Shown in pieces: positions 46,821 through 55,817 of a DNA stretch of 64,000 nucleotides (its first letter is position 1; each line of letters starts with the position of its first letter). Position numbers and translations under genes: made by a program. The notes under the pieces were generated by a model that saw only the letters and a list, made by a program, of their open reading frames with translations, was not told where the DNA came from and did not search any database. The stretch comes from Buttiauxella gaviniae ATCC 51604. Its GTDB lineage: Bacteria > Pseudomonadota > Gammaproteobacteria > Enterobacterales > Enterobacteriaceae. Location: positions 186,001 through 250,000 of the forward strand of contig NZ_LXEP01000003.1 of assembly GCF_001654835.1 (NCBI RefSeq). Reading direction: 5' to 3'.

Positions 46821-48182
46821 CTATTCCTGCTTTGGAATGGGCAGGCTTGCCACCCTCTTATGCCGCATCGGGTTTGCCGTTACGCCGAGGTCTCGCGTTT
46901 CCGGCAGCAACGACATCGCGCACAAGCTGACGGCTGCAGCAAACAATACATAATAGGCAGGGGCCACAGGATGATTAGTCCACGCAAGAAGTGCCGTCAG
47001 AATAAAATGTGTTGTCCCACCAAATAGTGCCGACCCGAGCGCATAGATAAGCGATGTGCCAGTGCTGCGATAACCGGCAGGCAAAATCTCCGGCACAATA
47101 ACCAACACGGCGGTAGTCGGGAAAACAATCAGAGCCGATATGACGAAGGTCACCGTCAGCAAACGTGTCGCATCCGGTGCTTCATGCAGCCATGAAAACA
47201 GTGGCACGACTACGATGCACAACACAACTACCGGCAAGATTAGCACCTTCTTACGCCCATATTTATCGCACAACCTTCCCGCTGCCAACGCGCCAAAAAA
47301 CGACATTAGCCCGGCAATAAGGATACTGGTTTGGGCAATACTCGGATCAAGATGAAGCGTTTTGATGGCATAAGATGTCATGTAGTTTATCAACTGCGAT
47401 GTGACGTTGACGACGAGCATGACACCCAACCCGATAATCAGAAAACGGCGATGGTCACGCCACATGCCTTTGAGCATATCAACGGTTTTATCTTCCTTTT
47501 TATCCTCCGCATGCAGCGTCTCGGGAACATTGCGACGAATATAAATGGTCAGTGGAACCATCAGCAAACTAAAGATAAACGGAATACGCCAGCCATAACT
47601 TTGCAAATTCTCAGGCGACATCGCAAGCGTAATAATCACGCCGATCAGCCCCCCGGTAGTGACCGCAATACCCTGACTTGCTATCTGCCAACATGCATAG
47701 CGGCCACGTTTGTCTGCCGGGGCTGATTCGATTAGCAACGATGTCGCTGGGCCAATTTCGCCGCCCAGAGCAATCCCCTGTAACAGGCGACAGCACACAA
47801 CAATCACCGGAGCAATCATACCGATACTGGCGTAACTGGGCGTGAGTGCTATACCCATCGTACCTAGCGTAATCAGCGATACGGTAAGAATCATCGCGGG
47901 TTTACGCCCGACACGGTCTGCGTAACTACCAATAAGTAGTGCGCCCAATGGACGCGTGAAGAATCCGACCCCGAAGGTCGCCGTTGCCACCAGCAGGCTG
48001 CCATAATCCCCGGTAATTGGGAAAAATGTCTGTCCAATATAAACAGCAAAATAGGCATAAATAACAAAATCATAAACTTCAAAAGCATTGCCTGCGACGG
48101 CGGCTACAATCACCCGCCAATGAACTGGCTGTGCTGGTACTGCGCCACCACCCTGCGCCAAACGCTCGGTATTGTGATTCAT
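46821..48182 (-). CDS. MHS-family metabolite:proton symporter
   Basis: Twelve-segment MFS importer of 453 residues, close to the ShiA/ProP group: FEVYDFVIYAYFAVYIGQTFFP at the start (segments NAFEVYDFVIY and FFTRPLGALLIGSYADRVGRK), and RLLQGIALGGEIGPATSLL. MHS members import organic acids, betaines or similar small metabolites. It lies 19 bases downstream of the M14-like gene and ends a three-gene operon whose hydrolases suggest an amide or gamma-glutamyl substrate. Confidence 0.88.
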   Translation of the reverse strand: MNHNTERLAQGGGAVPAQPVHWRVIVAAVAGNAFEVYDFVIYAYFAVYIGQTFFPITGDYGSLLVATATFGVGFFTRPLGALLIGSYADRVGRKPAMILTVSLITLGTMGIALTPSYASIGMIAPVIVVCCRLLQGIALGGEIGPATSLLIESAPADKRGRYACWQIASQGIAVTTGGLIGVIITLAMSPENLQSYGWRIPFIFSLLMVPLTIYIRRNVPETLHAEDKKEDKTVDMLKGMWRDHRRFLIIGLGVMLVVNVTSQLINYMTSYAIKTLHLDPSIAQTSILIAGLMSFFGALAAGRLCDKYGRKKVLILPVVVLCIVVVPLFSWLHEAPDATRLLTVTFVISALIVFPTTAVLVIVPEILPAGYRSTGTSLIYALGSALFGGTTHFILTALLAWTNHPVAPAYYVLFAAAVSLCAMSLLPETRDLGVTANPMRHKRVASLPIPKQE

Positions 48183-48201
48183 GCGACTCTCCAGGAATAT
48201 G

Positions 48202-49287
48202 TCAGTCTTGATTACGATTAATACCCGCTACGGCTTGTTGGAACACCAGTTTCCCCTGGGCCCAGATAGCCTCCTGCCACCAGGGATCTTGCGGGTTAAA
48301 AGCATCTTTTAGCGTCTGACGGATAGCGGCACATTGTCGTGGGTCATCGCTACCATAACGTGTTAGCCAGTGTGCTCCGCGCATTGCCAGTACCGTTTGT
48401 GATTGCGGATAAGTGCCATATTCCAGACAAATATTGGTCTGTTGTGCCTGCTCACACTCACGAAACAGAGCGGCTTGAATCGGCCCCGTTAACGGAACGC
48501 TGGTAGAACTACCGGTATTCACCGAAGTAATAGTGTCGCCCCACCAGTCACGAGCCCGCTTAACAGAAATCCCTTCATCTTCACAACCAAAAATCCGCTC
48601 ACCATAGCCATAAGGGCCAAGCCCAGTATGAATATCCAGTGAGCCTATCCGACGGCAGCGTGTTGCATAACGACGCAAAATCGCACGGAAGGTATCATTG
48701 CTCCAGGTCGGTTTATCTCCGCCATAGTGAAGCCCATCAGCAAAACGATATTGCCCAAGACTTACCGCACACTGGAAACCCTTAGCACCCCACAGTTTTG
48801 CCAATTCTCGAAGTTTATCTTCGCTATCTACCGGTGGAGGCCAACTTGCAGGTAGCAACAGATCGTGAATCTCGCTGTAACGTTCGTTAGCGGGTAGTGT
48901 TTGATTGAAATCGACAAAGTTGCGGTTCAAATCGACGTTTTCCTGAGTGGTACGATGCGACCAGGAAAATCCCCACGGATTGATTGCATGAACATGCAAA
49001 ACAGCGGTATTGCGCTCGTTTAATGGCCCCATCTCCAACAACCCTTTTTGGATTGCCGAGCCAGGATATCCCTCTACACCATGAACACCGCTGATGGTAA
49101 TAATCAAATTCTCCGCATCTTCCGGGCCATCAAGCACCACGTCTGTCGCCAGCGTTTCTCCCTCAACACCGGGCAAGTCCAAAATGTAGCTATCAACAGC
49201 GAGTCCTCGGGCTTGAGCAGCAGCAAGGAATGCCTGCCGTGACATCGCATAGTTCCTGCTAAACAGCGTATGCGCTAATGAACTCAT
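48202..49287 (-). CDS. M14-type metallo-hydrolase (DUF2817)
   Basis: Cytoplasmic zinc hydrolase related to M14 carboxypeptidases and aspartoacylases, 361 residues. A zinc site H-x-x-E is visible in ISGVHGVEGYPGSA (His69, Glu72), substrate Arg in ENVDLNRNF, a further His in SLDIHTGLGPYG, and the likely catalytic Glu in CLEYGTYPQS. I chose the ATG at 49287 (AGGAG 6 bases upstream; 49290 also possible). It overlaps the preceding C26 gene by 29 bases. It probably cuts an amide or peptide bond of the compound brought in by the MHS transporter; this is inference. Confidence 0.8.
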   Translation of the reverse strand: MSSLAHTLFSRNYAMSRQAFLAAAQARGLAVDSYILDLPGVEGETLATDVVLDGPEDAENLIITISGVHGVEGYPGSAIQKGLLEMGPLNERNTAVLHVHAINPWGFSWSHRTTQENVDLNRNFVDFNQTLPANERYSEIHDLLLPASWPPPVDSEDKLRELAKLWGAKGFQCAVSLGQYRFADGLHYGGDKPTWSNDTFRAILRRYATRCRRIGSLDIHTGLGPYGYGERIFGCEDEGISVKRARDWWGDTITSVNTGSSTSVPLTGPIQAALFRECEQAQQTNICLEYGTYPQSQTVLAMRGAHWLTRYGSDDPRQCAAIRQTLKDAFNPQDPWWQEAIWAQGKLVFQQAVAGINRNQD

Positions 49288-50086
49288 CATTGTCTCCTGT
49301 CGATTTAGTGGAAAGTCTGGATTGCTGACGGTGGCGGCATGAGTCGCCAAATGTTGTGAAGAGTTGTTGTGCAAGCGGACTGTGTCCAAGCGACATTTCG
49401 GGATGCCACTGTAATCCGAGCACAAGACCAGGGGCCTCAGGTGCGGTAAACGCTTCTACCAGTCCATCAAGCGCAAAAGCCTCGATACACAATCCTTGCC
49501 CGAGGCGATCAACCCCCTGGTGGTGTAGTGAGTTCACCCTGACGGCCTGAGTTCCTGATAACGTTGCCAGCAACCCGCCCGGCGTAACGCTGACCAGATG
49601 ACTGTCTCTGTACCATTCCTCAATGGCACGCGCGTGATCTCCCTCCCTGTGGTCTATCGCGTCCGGCCTTTCATGGACGGCACGATGCAAAGTGCCGCCA
49701 TAAAAGACATTCAACTCCTGAAATCCTCGGCAAATCGCCATCAAGGGAATGCCCTGCGCAATAACCGACGGCAAGAGTGAGAAGACCGCCTCATCGCGAT
49801 GCAGATCCGTGAGTGTTTCTACGGGAAGCGGCTCAGCTTTATAGCGTTCCGCCGCCACATTCGAGGGGCTTCCAGGCAGCAATACACCGTCAACAGTGGC
49901 TAGCAGTGTTGTTAAATCCAGCAGATCAGGACAGGCTGGAATAAGAACAGGCATAACTCCTGCTGCCTCATGCAAAGCGCGCAAATAGGTTTCAGGTACA
50001 GCATGAACATTGTGCTGGAAGTAGCTAATTCGATCGCAGATCACTGCTACCACGGGACGGGGTAATTCGGGTTTGACCGTTTGCAT
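49259..50086 (-). CDS. Class I glutamine amidotransferase-like gamma-glutamyl hydrolase (peptidase C26, PuuD-like)
   Basis: Hydrolase of 275 residues with the C26 triad: Cys119 in MAICRGFQELNVFYGG, His228 and Glu230 in LGLQWHPEMS. The family splits gamma-glutamyl amides such as gamma-glutamyl-GABA in putrescine degradation. It is the first gene of an operon with the M14-like hydrolase and MHS transporter, and is divergent from a LysR gene. The C-terminal tail (about 245-275, Gln/Ser/Arg-rich) is longer than usual. Confidence 0.85.
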   Translation of the reverse strand: MQTVKPELPRPVVAVICDRISYFQHNVHAVPETYLRALHEAAGVMPVLIPACPDLLDLTTLLATVDGVLLPGSPSNVAAERYKAEPLPVETLTDLHRDEAVFSLLPSVIAQGIPLMAICRGFQELNVFYGGTLHRAVHERPDAIDHREGDHARAIEEWYRDSHLVSVTPGGLLATLSGTQAVRVNSLHHQGVDRLGQGLCIEAFALDGLVEAFTAPEAPGLVLGLQWHPEMSLGHSPLAQQLFTTFGDSCRHRQQSRLSTKSTGDNDEFISAYAV

Positions 50087-50194
50087 AGGGGATTCCCATT
50101 GAACAAAGATTAATTAAATGTTAATGGTTTGTTTTGATTGCGTGAAATGCAGAATCAGGACGGTTTCCATGCATAAACTGCAAGTGGAGGAAGT

Positions 50195-51124
50195 ATGAAT
50201 ACCCGCCAGCTACAGCACTTTATTGCACTGATGGAGAACATCTCACTCAGTGCCGCGGCGGAGGCTGTACATCTAAGCCAACCCGCACTTTCACGCAGTA
50301 TCAAAGCACTGGAAGAGCAGCTAAACGTGCCGCTTTTTATCCGTACTGACCGCCGGTTGCGCCCAACACCCTACGCGCAAGCATGGTTGGCGACGGCACG
50401 TCGGATGCTGATGAATGAGAAGGAGGGCAAACGTTTATTGAAGATGATGCAATCAGGGGAAACCGGGCGCGTTGCGTTGGGAATGGGATCGTCACTCATA
50501 GATGAATTACTTGGCCCGCTTATCGAGACGATGCTCAAGACGCTTCCGGAAGTACAGATTAAAGTCAGCGTGGAAACATCAGGCCCGTTGCTAAATTTGC
50601 TACGCGACCGACAAATTGACTTCTTCGTGGGGGATACAAGTATTGCGCGCCATCAACAAGACCTCGCCGTAGAAGCTCTTTTTACCTGCGGGTTTGCATG
50701 GTACGCCAGTCGCCAACATCCTATCGCGCAGCAGAAGAACATTGATATCGCCCAGCTCAAGTGCTGGCCAATGGTGATTGCTTCAGGGTATTTTGACCCT
50801 GCTGTAGTTGAACATATGGAAGAGCTGTACGGGTTATCATCGGGGCTTTACGACAATTTCGATGTGCAAAGTAACGACTTCCAAATTGTCAAATACTTGC
50901 TCAGTTCAAGTAACGCTATCCTCGCCGCCACTGATATCTCAATGATCAATGACGTGGGGGCAGGAAAAGTGGTGAAACTTCATGTTACTCCCCCACTTTC
51001 TCTGACATTGACGCTCGGAATACTTCGGCTTACGGATAGAGTTCTGCCACCGGTCACAGAACGCGTGATGACACTCATTCGTAACCGACTTAAACAGACG
51101 GAAATTCGCCGCACTCAGCTTTAG
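50195..51124 (+). CDS. LysR-family regulator of the C26/M14/MHS operon
   Basis: Regulator of 309 residues with helix-turn-helix ISLSAAAEAVHLSQPALSRSIKALEE. It is divergent from the C26 gene over 108 bases, so control of that operon is the natural inference. GGAGG lies 5 bases upstream of the ATG. The ligand is unknown. Confidence 0.88.
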   Translation: MNTRQLQHFIALMENISLSAAAEAVHLSQPALSRSIKALEEQLNVPLFIRTDRRLRPTPYAQAWLATARRMLMNEKEGKRLLKMMQSGETGRVALGMGSSLIDELLGPLIETMLKTLPEVQIKVSVETSGPLLNLLRDRQIDFFVGDTSIARHQQDLAVEALFTCGFAWYASRQHPIAQQKNIDIAQLKCWPMVIASGYFDPAVVEHMEELYGLSSGLYDNFDVQSNDFQIVKYLLSSSNAILAATDISMINDVGAGKVVKLHVTPPLSLTLTLGILRLTDRVLPPVTERVMTLIRNRLKQTEIRRTQL

Positions 51125-51234
51125 TTCGTCATCTTATTATGTATAAATGAAAACCCCGTCCCCACAGTGCCTGGTATCAAAACGAGCCTGGTAGCTGAAA
51201 TGATTCCACTAAACTTTGGTTCACCCCAGATGTA

Positions 51235-52323
51235 TTAACCTCTCTGCTCGGTTAAGGCTTCAGTGATTAAAGTTGATAGTTTTTCAAGTTTGAGAGCAAG
51301 TTGAAGGCTCAACCAGACATACCCGTGGATAGCATTTTCAACGAGTTCATCCCCGGAGTGGGCTACTAACAATTCATGCAATTCTTTCGTTATGTCATTC
51401 AAGCGCTCACTATTTGCCGTTGCGGGTGATGGATTTCCCTCATGCAGCGCCAAGGCCAGTGTTTGCAACGTTTGCTGAGTCATCTGCTGCACTTGTGCAA
51501 GAGTGTGCGAATTCAGAATAAGAAAGCGGCTGCTGCGCGAGGCCCAATGAGCGTTAGCCTGTAATCCTTGTGTAGCAATCATATCTCGGGCAATGGACTG
51601 AATCTCATTTAGAAGCGTTTTAGATATTCCTGCCTCTCGACTGACCGGCATAAGCAGGCTGCGCATTTTCACCACATTTCCGAGTATTCGTGAGTCCAGT
51701 TTCGTCAAATTCGGGCGGCTCAGAACATTCCAGGAGAAGCCCGTAGCACTTATTTTCGAAAAATCAGTCAAAAAGTCCGCTAGCTGAATACGCCAGTGAA
51801 TAAAGGCCCGTTGCGGGTAGATACTGGTAAAAACCATCGCCAGAATGCAACCAAGGATAATATTTGTACTTCGCCATAACGCAGTTTGGAAATCACCAGC
51901 CGGAGCACTACTCACCACTGCCATTGTGATACCAATAAGTAAGGCGGCATATGGGCGCTTACTCATTGTTAAATAACCACATATAAATAGTGCACAACCA
52001 CACCATGCCATCATTAAAGGCAAGGAGTACATTTCAATATGCAAGGCGATGATACCCAATATCGCACCGGTTAACGTACCTGCAATACGTTCAAATGCGC
52101 GAGGAATAACATTCCCCCAAAAGCTTATTGGCCCCATAACCACCACGAGTGTAATAAGTGGCCAGGAGTGGTCTGGTAAATTCGCCATCCTGATTATCAG
52201 GAATGTCAGTACGAATGCTACGGCGATCCGGATGCCATGAATTATGCGGTAATTGTGATGGATATATAATTCACGGGGAGTTAATGGCCTGTCACGACGC
52301 ACTGCAAAGATAGATTTTTTCAT
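51235..52323 (-). CDS. YeeA-like FUSC-family inner-membrane protein
   Basis: Membrane protein of 362 residues whose first half has about six segments and closely follows E. coli YeeA (HSWPLITLVVVMGPISFWGN, VIPRAFERIAGTLTGAILGI, YPQRAFIHWRIQLA). The C-terminal half is a soluble helical domain. FUSC proteins include aromatic acid exporters, but YeeA itself has no firm role. It stands alone between two LysR genes. It may be an additional paralogue rather than the yeeA orthologue. Confidence 0.85.
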   Translation of the reverse strand: MKKSIFAVRRDRPLTPRELYIHHNYRIIHGIRIAVAFVLTFLIIRMANLPDHSWPLITLVVVMGPISFWGNVIPRAFERIAGTLTGAILGIIALHIEMYSLPLMMAWCGCALFICGYLTMSKRPYAALLIGITMAVVSSAPAGDFQTALWRSTNIILGCILAMVFTSIYPQRAFIHWRIQLADFLTDFSKISATGFSWNVLSRPNLTKLDSRILGNVVKMRSLLMPVSREAGISKTLLNEIQSIARDMIATQGLQANAHWASRSSRFLILNSHTLAQVQQMTQQTLQTLALALHEGNPSPATANSERLNDITKELHELLVAHSGDELVENAIHGYVWLSLQLALKLEKLSTLITEALTEQRG

Positions 52324-52487
52324 TCACTCTTTACTCTGGATAAACAGTGCCCTGGCAATAAAAACTGACAAGCACATTGGGTTACCCTGCACTTAAGCTA
52401 TTGCTTTATATTTCATAGATTGAACGACACCTGTCAGACATAAGACAGATACCGTTTTTATTGATATATATTATTAAGTTGATATTT

Positions 52488-53399
52488 TTATTTGCCAGCA
52501 ATTATTTCAGCCTGTGTTGCAGCGACATTATTAATAAACTTTTTCACAATTGGCGAGCGCTCATGTACCCGGCTGACTATCGACAATGGAATATAAGCGC
52601 CCTCTTCCTCGATATCATAAAATGCAACACCGGAGGATGAATGACTCATGGCTTTCATTGAGGAGGGAACAATCGAGACCCCAATGCCTGCAGAAACCAG
52701 ATTAATAATGGATGATAATTGTGGTGCAGTTTGCTTCACCGTAGGCACACAACCTGCTTTTTCAAACAACGCAACTATAGTGTCGTGCAGGTGCACACTG
52801 TAATCTCGCGGACACAAAATCATCTCTTCGTTTGCCAGCTGATTCAATGTGATATGGCTTTGCGCGATATACGAATGCTGCTCAGGTAACACAATGGTCA
52901 AAGGCTCCTGGAGAATTAAATGCAGCTCCAGTAGCTCACTATATAGATGGTCAGTACGAACAAAAGCCACATCAATAGCGCCATTTTCGACGGCTTTAAT
53001 GAGATTATCGGTATGTGCCTCATCTAATTGCAGACTGACATTTTTGTAATCGCTTTTGAATTTCTTAATACTGCGCGTGACCACGGAATTAAATGCCGAA
53101 GATGAAGTAAAACCAACTTTAAGCACCCCCAGTTCGCCTCGCGAAGCGAGAAGTGCTGATGATTTTGCTTCTTCTACCAAACCCGGCAACACTTTTACCG
53201 CATCATAAAATGCGGTACCCGCGGAGGTTAATTCAACGCCTCGGGCGATGCGATGAAACAATTTGGTACCAATTTCATTTTCCAAATCTCGTATTTGTAT
53301 ACTGAGAGGCGGTTGGCCAATACCCAGCACTTCTGCTGCATAGGTAAAACTTTTGGCATCGGCAACGGCCAGAAAATAACGAATATGTCTTAACTCCAT
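52488..53399 (-). CDS. LysR-family regulator (BenM/CatM-like layout)
   Basis: Regulator of 303 residues from the ATG at 53399 (AGG 7 bases upstream; an ATG at 53405 is one base from it). The helix-turn-helix is KSFTYAAEVLGIGQPPLSIQIRDLE, with LFHRIARGVELTSAG next to it, the sequence style of aromatic-degradation LysR proteins. Its target is unclear: YeeA-like gene downstream or the aldehyde oxidoreductase operon upstream. Confidence 0.86.
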   Translation of the reverse strand: MELRHIRYFLAVADAKSFTYAAEVLGIGQPPLSIQIRDLENEIGTKLFHRIARGVELTSAGTAFYDAVKVLPGLVEEAKSSALLASRGELGVLKVGFTSSSAFNSVVTRSIKKFKSDYKNVSLQLDEAHTDNLIKAVENGAIDVAFVRTDHLYSELLELHLILQEPLTIVLPEQHSYIAQSHITLNQLANEEMILCPRDYSVHLHDTIVALFEKAGCVPTVKQTAPQLSSIINLVSAGIGVSIVPSSMKAMSHSSSGVAFYDIEEEGAYIPLSIVSRVHERSPIVKKFINNVAATQAEIIAGK

Positions 53400-53491
53400 T
53401 CGCATGCCTATTGAATCAATATTAATTAAAGCGGATCAGATGCTTAAAGGTTCTATTGCAACCAGATGATGATAGTATATCTGAAACAAAA

Positions 53492-53695
53492 TTATAGATG
53501 GCTCGAAGGCATATATTTAACCCAACACTCTTCGTGCTTATCGGTAGTAGGTTCTTTTTTGTAAACACGATAACCAATTGAAAACGCCCATTCTAATGCG
53601 GAATTATAATCATCAAATGTCGATAACTGTTTATCTTCTACACGAACGACAATGTTTCCTTCACTATTTTTTTCCACGAATGCATTTTTAATCAT
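53492..53695 (-). CDS. Small hypothetical protein
   Basis: Open frame of 67 residues (MIKNAFVEKNSEGNIVVRVE...), soluble, rich in Lys/Glu, with a pattern of two beta strands and a helix (DDYNSALEWAFSIGYRVYKK). GAGG lies about 11 bases upstream, farther than ideal. Composition looks protein-like and no gene lies opposite. I do not recognise a family; it may be a real small gene or chance. Confidence 0.5.
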   Translation of the reverse strand: MIKNAFVEKNSEGNIVVRVEDKQLSTFDDYNSALEWAFSIGYRVYKKEPTTDKHEECWVKYMPSSHL

Positions 53696-53948
53696 GAAAA
53701 TTAACCTCGTTACATCTGCGTAATATAGTTAAAACCGCGTATTTATCACACCGGTAGGCGATGAGCTGAATATATATATCCCCCCATCCTCAAGCAATGA
53801 TATGGCGCATAGCTTTGGTATATATATTTTATATGGATGGTATGATTTTGATACAGATCATGAATGCTCATTTGTTGTGATTCCGTGAATATAGAAAGCA
53901 TTTTATGTTAACCACCTTTCACTTGAGCATTAAACAATGGCAGCCACA

Positions 53949-54100
53949 TTACCTCCGTGCATGCCATATCTGGCAGAGTATACGGTTCGCTATGGATACG
54001 CTGCTTGTAACCCCCTCTTTGCAGAATTCAGGAATAATCCCAACGCCTGCGCCGTCTATGATTAATAGTTCGTTATAAAAATTTGAGCATCGCAGAGAGT
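53949..54100 (-). pseudogene. Fragment of a LysR-type gene
   Basis: On the minus strand the open frame reads NFYNELLIIDGAGVGIIPEF then CKEGVTSS, which has the form of the LysR effector-domain segment with the GxGIxxLPxF pattern. No helix-turn-helix part and no normal C-terminus follow. It is probably what is left of a regulator once divergent from the aldehyde oxidoreductase operon. The rest of 53696-54140 shows only AT-rich tracts (TATATATAT near 53770). Confidence 0.4.
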
Positions 54101-54140
54101 TCCATTTTCCTGGTGCAATCTTTCGAACACTGGAGGCGGT

Positions 54141-54866
54141 ATGAGCAACCATGACCATGAAGCGAATAAAAGGCACTTGTATAGTGCAAGCAGCAACAGG
54201 AGCGGTAATCACTACCTTAATATTGAATATTATGGCTTTCGCCTAACAAGGCGGGAGCTTCTCAAGGTCGGTGTTGTGTCGGCCGCAACCGTGGCGATGA
54301 CGCCAACTCATGCTTTTGGAGCGGGCGCGAACGCCACCACTCCCTCGCCTGAATTAGCGCGCGTAACGTTAAATGTTAACGGCGAATCCCACCAACTGGA
54401 CGTTGATACACGAACCACACTTTTGGATGCGCTGCGCGAAAACCTGCACCTTACCGGGACCAAAAAAGGGTGCGACCACGGCCAGTGTGGCGCATGTACG
54501 GTTATCGTTGACGGTCGCCGGATAAACGCCTGCTTGACCCTTGCCGTGATGCAGCAGGATGCCGAAATCACCACCATTGAAGGTCTCGGTAAACCGGATA
54601 ACTTACACCCTATGCAGGCCGCCTTTGTCAAGCATGACAGTTTTCAATGTGGGTACTGCACACCAGGGCAAATTTGCTCCTCTGTTATGGTCCTCAAAGA
54701 GCTCGAAATGGGCATTCCAAGCCACGTCACCTGTGATTTGAATTCCCCCCCTCGGGCCACCGCCGAAGAAATACGTGAACGTATGAGCGGCAACATCTGC
54801 CGTTGCGGCGCTTATTCCAACATTCTTGCTGCCATTGAAGATGTCGCCGGGGGGCAAAAATCATGA
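54141..54866 (+). CDS. paoA: Aldehyde oxidoreductase, 2Fe-2S subunit (PaoA-like)
   Basis: Small subunit of a periplasmic molybdenum aldehyde oxidoreductase; 241 residues. A twin-arginine signal [10 protein letters not shown] lies near 35-44, later than in E. coli PaoA because of a longer N-terminus. The plant-type cluster ligands are in [12 protein letters not shown], and the second cluster in [12 protein letters not shown] and NICRCGAY. A good GGAGGCGG ribosome-binding site precedes the ATG. The stop overlaps paoB by 4 bases. Confidence 0.92.
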   Translation: MSNHDHEANKRHLYSASSNRSGNHYLNIEYYGFRLTRRELLKVGVVSAATVAMTPTHAFGAGANATTPSPELARVTLNVNGESHQLDVDTRTTLLDALRENLHLTGTKKGCDHGQCGACTVIVDGRRINACLTLAVMQQDAEITTIEGLGKPDNLHPMQAAFVKHDSFQCGYCTPGQICSSVMVLKELEMGIPSHVTCDLNSPPRATAEEIRERMSGNICRCGAYSNILAAIEDVAGGQKS

Positions 54867-55813
54867 AAGCTTTTACTTTTGAGCGAGTGAAAACCCCGGC
54901 CGAAGCGGCAGCGAGCGCCCAGCGTAATCCTGGTGCCAAATTTATTGCCGGGGGAACGAATCTTCTTGATTTGATGAAGTTTGAAATAGAGACGCCACCC
55001 CATTTGATTGATGTGAACGCTCTTACGCTCAACAAAATTGAGCCAACGGACGAAGGTGGCCTGCGCATTGGTGCGCTGGTACGCAATACAGATCTCGCGG
55101 CAGATTCGCGTATTCGTCGCGACTATGCGGTACTTTCCCGAGCGCTACTCGCGGGCGCGTCAGGCCAGCTGCGTAATCAGGCAACCACTGCCGGTAATTT
55201 GCTCCAGCGCACTCGCTGCCCCTACTTTTATGATACCAACCAACCTTGTAATAAGCGGCTTCCCGGCAGTGGATGTGCCGCTCTTGAGGGTTTTAGCCGC
55301 CAACATGCGGTGGTCGGGGCCAGTCGAGCCTGTATCGCAACCCATCCCAGCGATATGGCCGTCGCCATGCGCCTACTTGATGCGGTGGTAGAGACGGTCA
55401 GCCCGAACGGCCAGGTGCGCAAAATCCCGTTGGCAGATTTCTATCGTGCACCGGGTAACACGCCACATCTGGAGACGGCACTAACTTCAGGTGAATTGAT
55501 CACCGCCGTTACCTTGCCTCCACCGCTGGGCGGCACTCATATCTACCGCAAAGTTCGAGACCGCGCCTCCTACGCTTTTGCTCTGGTTTCGGTTGCCGCC
55601 ATTGTGCAGCCCGATGGAACCGGACGTGTCGCTCTTGGTGGTGTTGCACACAAACCGTGGCGGCTTGAAGAAGCTGACCGGCAATTGAGCAACGGTAGCC
55701 AGAGCGTTTATGAAAGGCTGTTCGCTGATGCGCGCCCTACTCCTGAAAACGAATTCAAGCTGATACTGGCGCAGCGCACGCTCGCCTCGGTATTAATGCA
55801 AGCACGGGGATAA
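54863..55813 (+). CDS. paoB: Aldehyde oxidoreductase, FAD subunit (PaoB-like)
   Basis: FAD-binding subunit of the PaoABC heterotrimer, 316 residues (E. coli 318). FAD-site segment [15 protein letters not shown] is near the N-terminus, and [19 protein letters not shown] with the cysteine set CPYF...QPCNKR...GSGCAAL corresponds to the extra [4Fe-4S] cluster of PaoB. It overlaps paoA (ATGA) and is 4 bases from paoC. Confidence 0.92.
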   Translation: MKAFTFERVKTPAEAAASAQRNPGAKFIAGGTNLLDLMKFEIETPPHLIDVNALTLNKIEPTDEGGLRIGALVRNTDLAADSRIRRDYAVLSRALLAGASGQLRNQATTAGNLLQRTRCPYFYDTNQPCNKRLPGSGCAALEGFSRQHAVVGASRACIATHPSDMAVAMRLLDAVVETVSPNGQVRKIPLADFYRAPGNTPHLETALTSGELITAVTLPPPLGGTHIYRKVRDRASYAFALVSVAAIVQPDGTGRVALGGVAHKPWRLEEADRQLSNGSQSVYERLFADARPTPENEFKLILAQRTLASVLMQARG

Positions 55814-55817
55814 ACCA

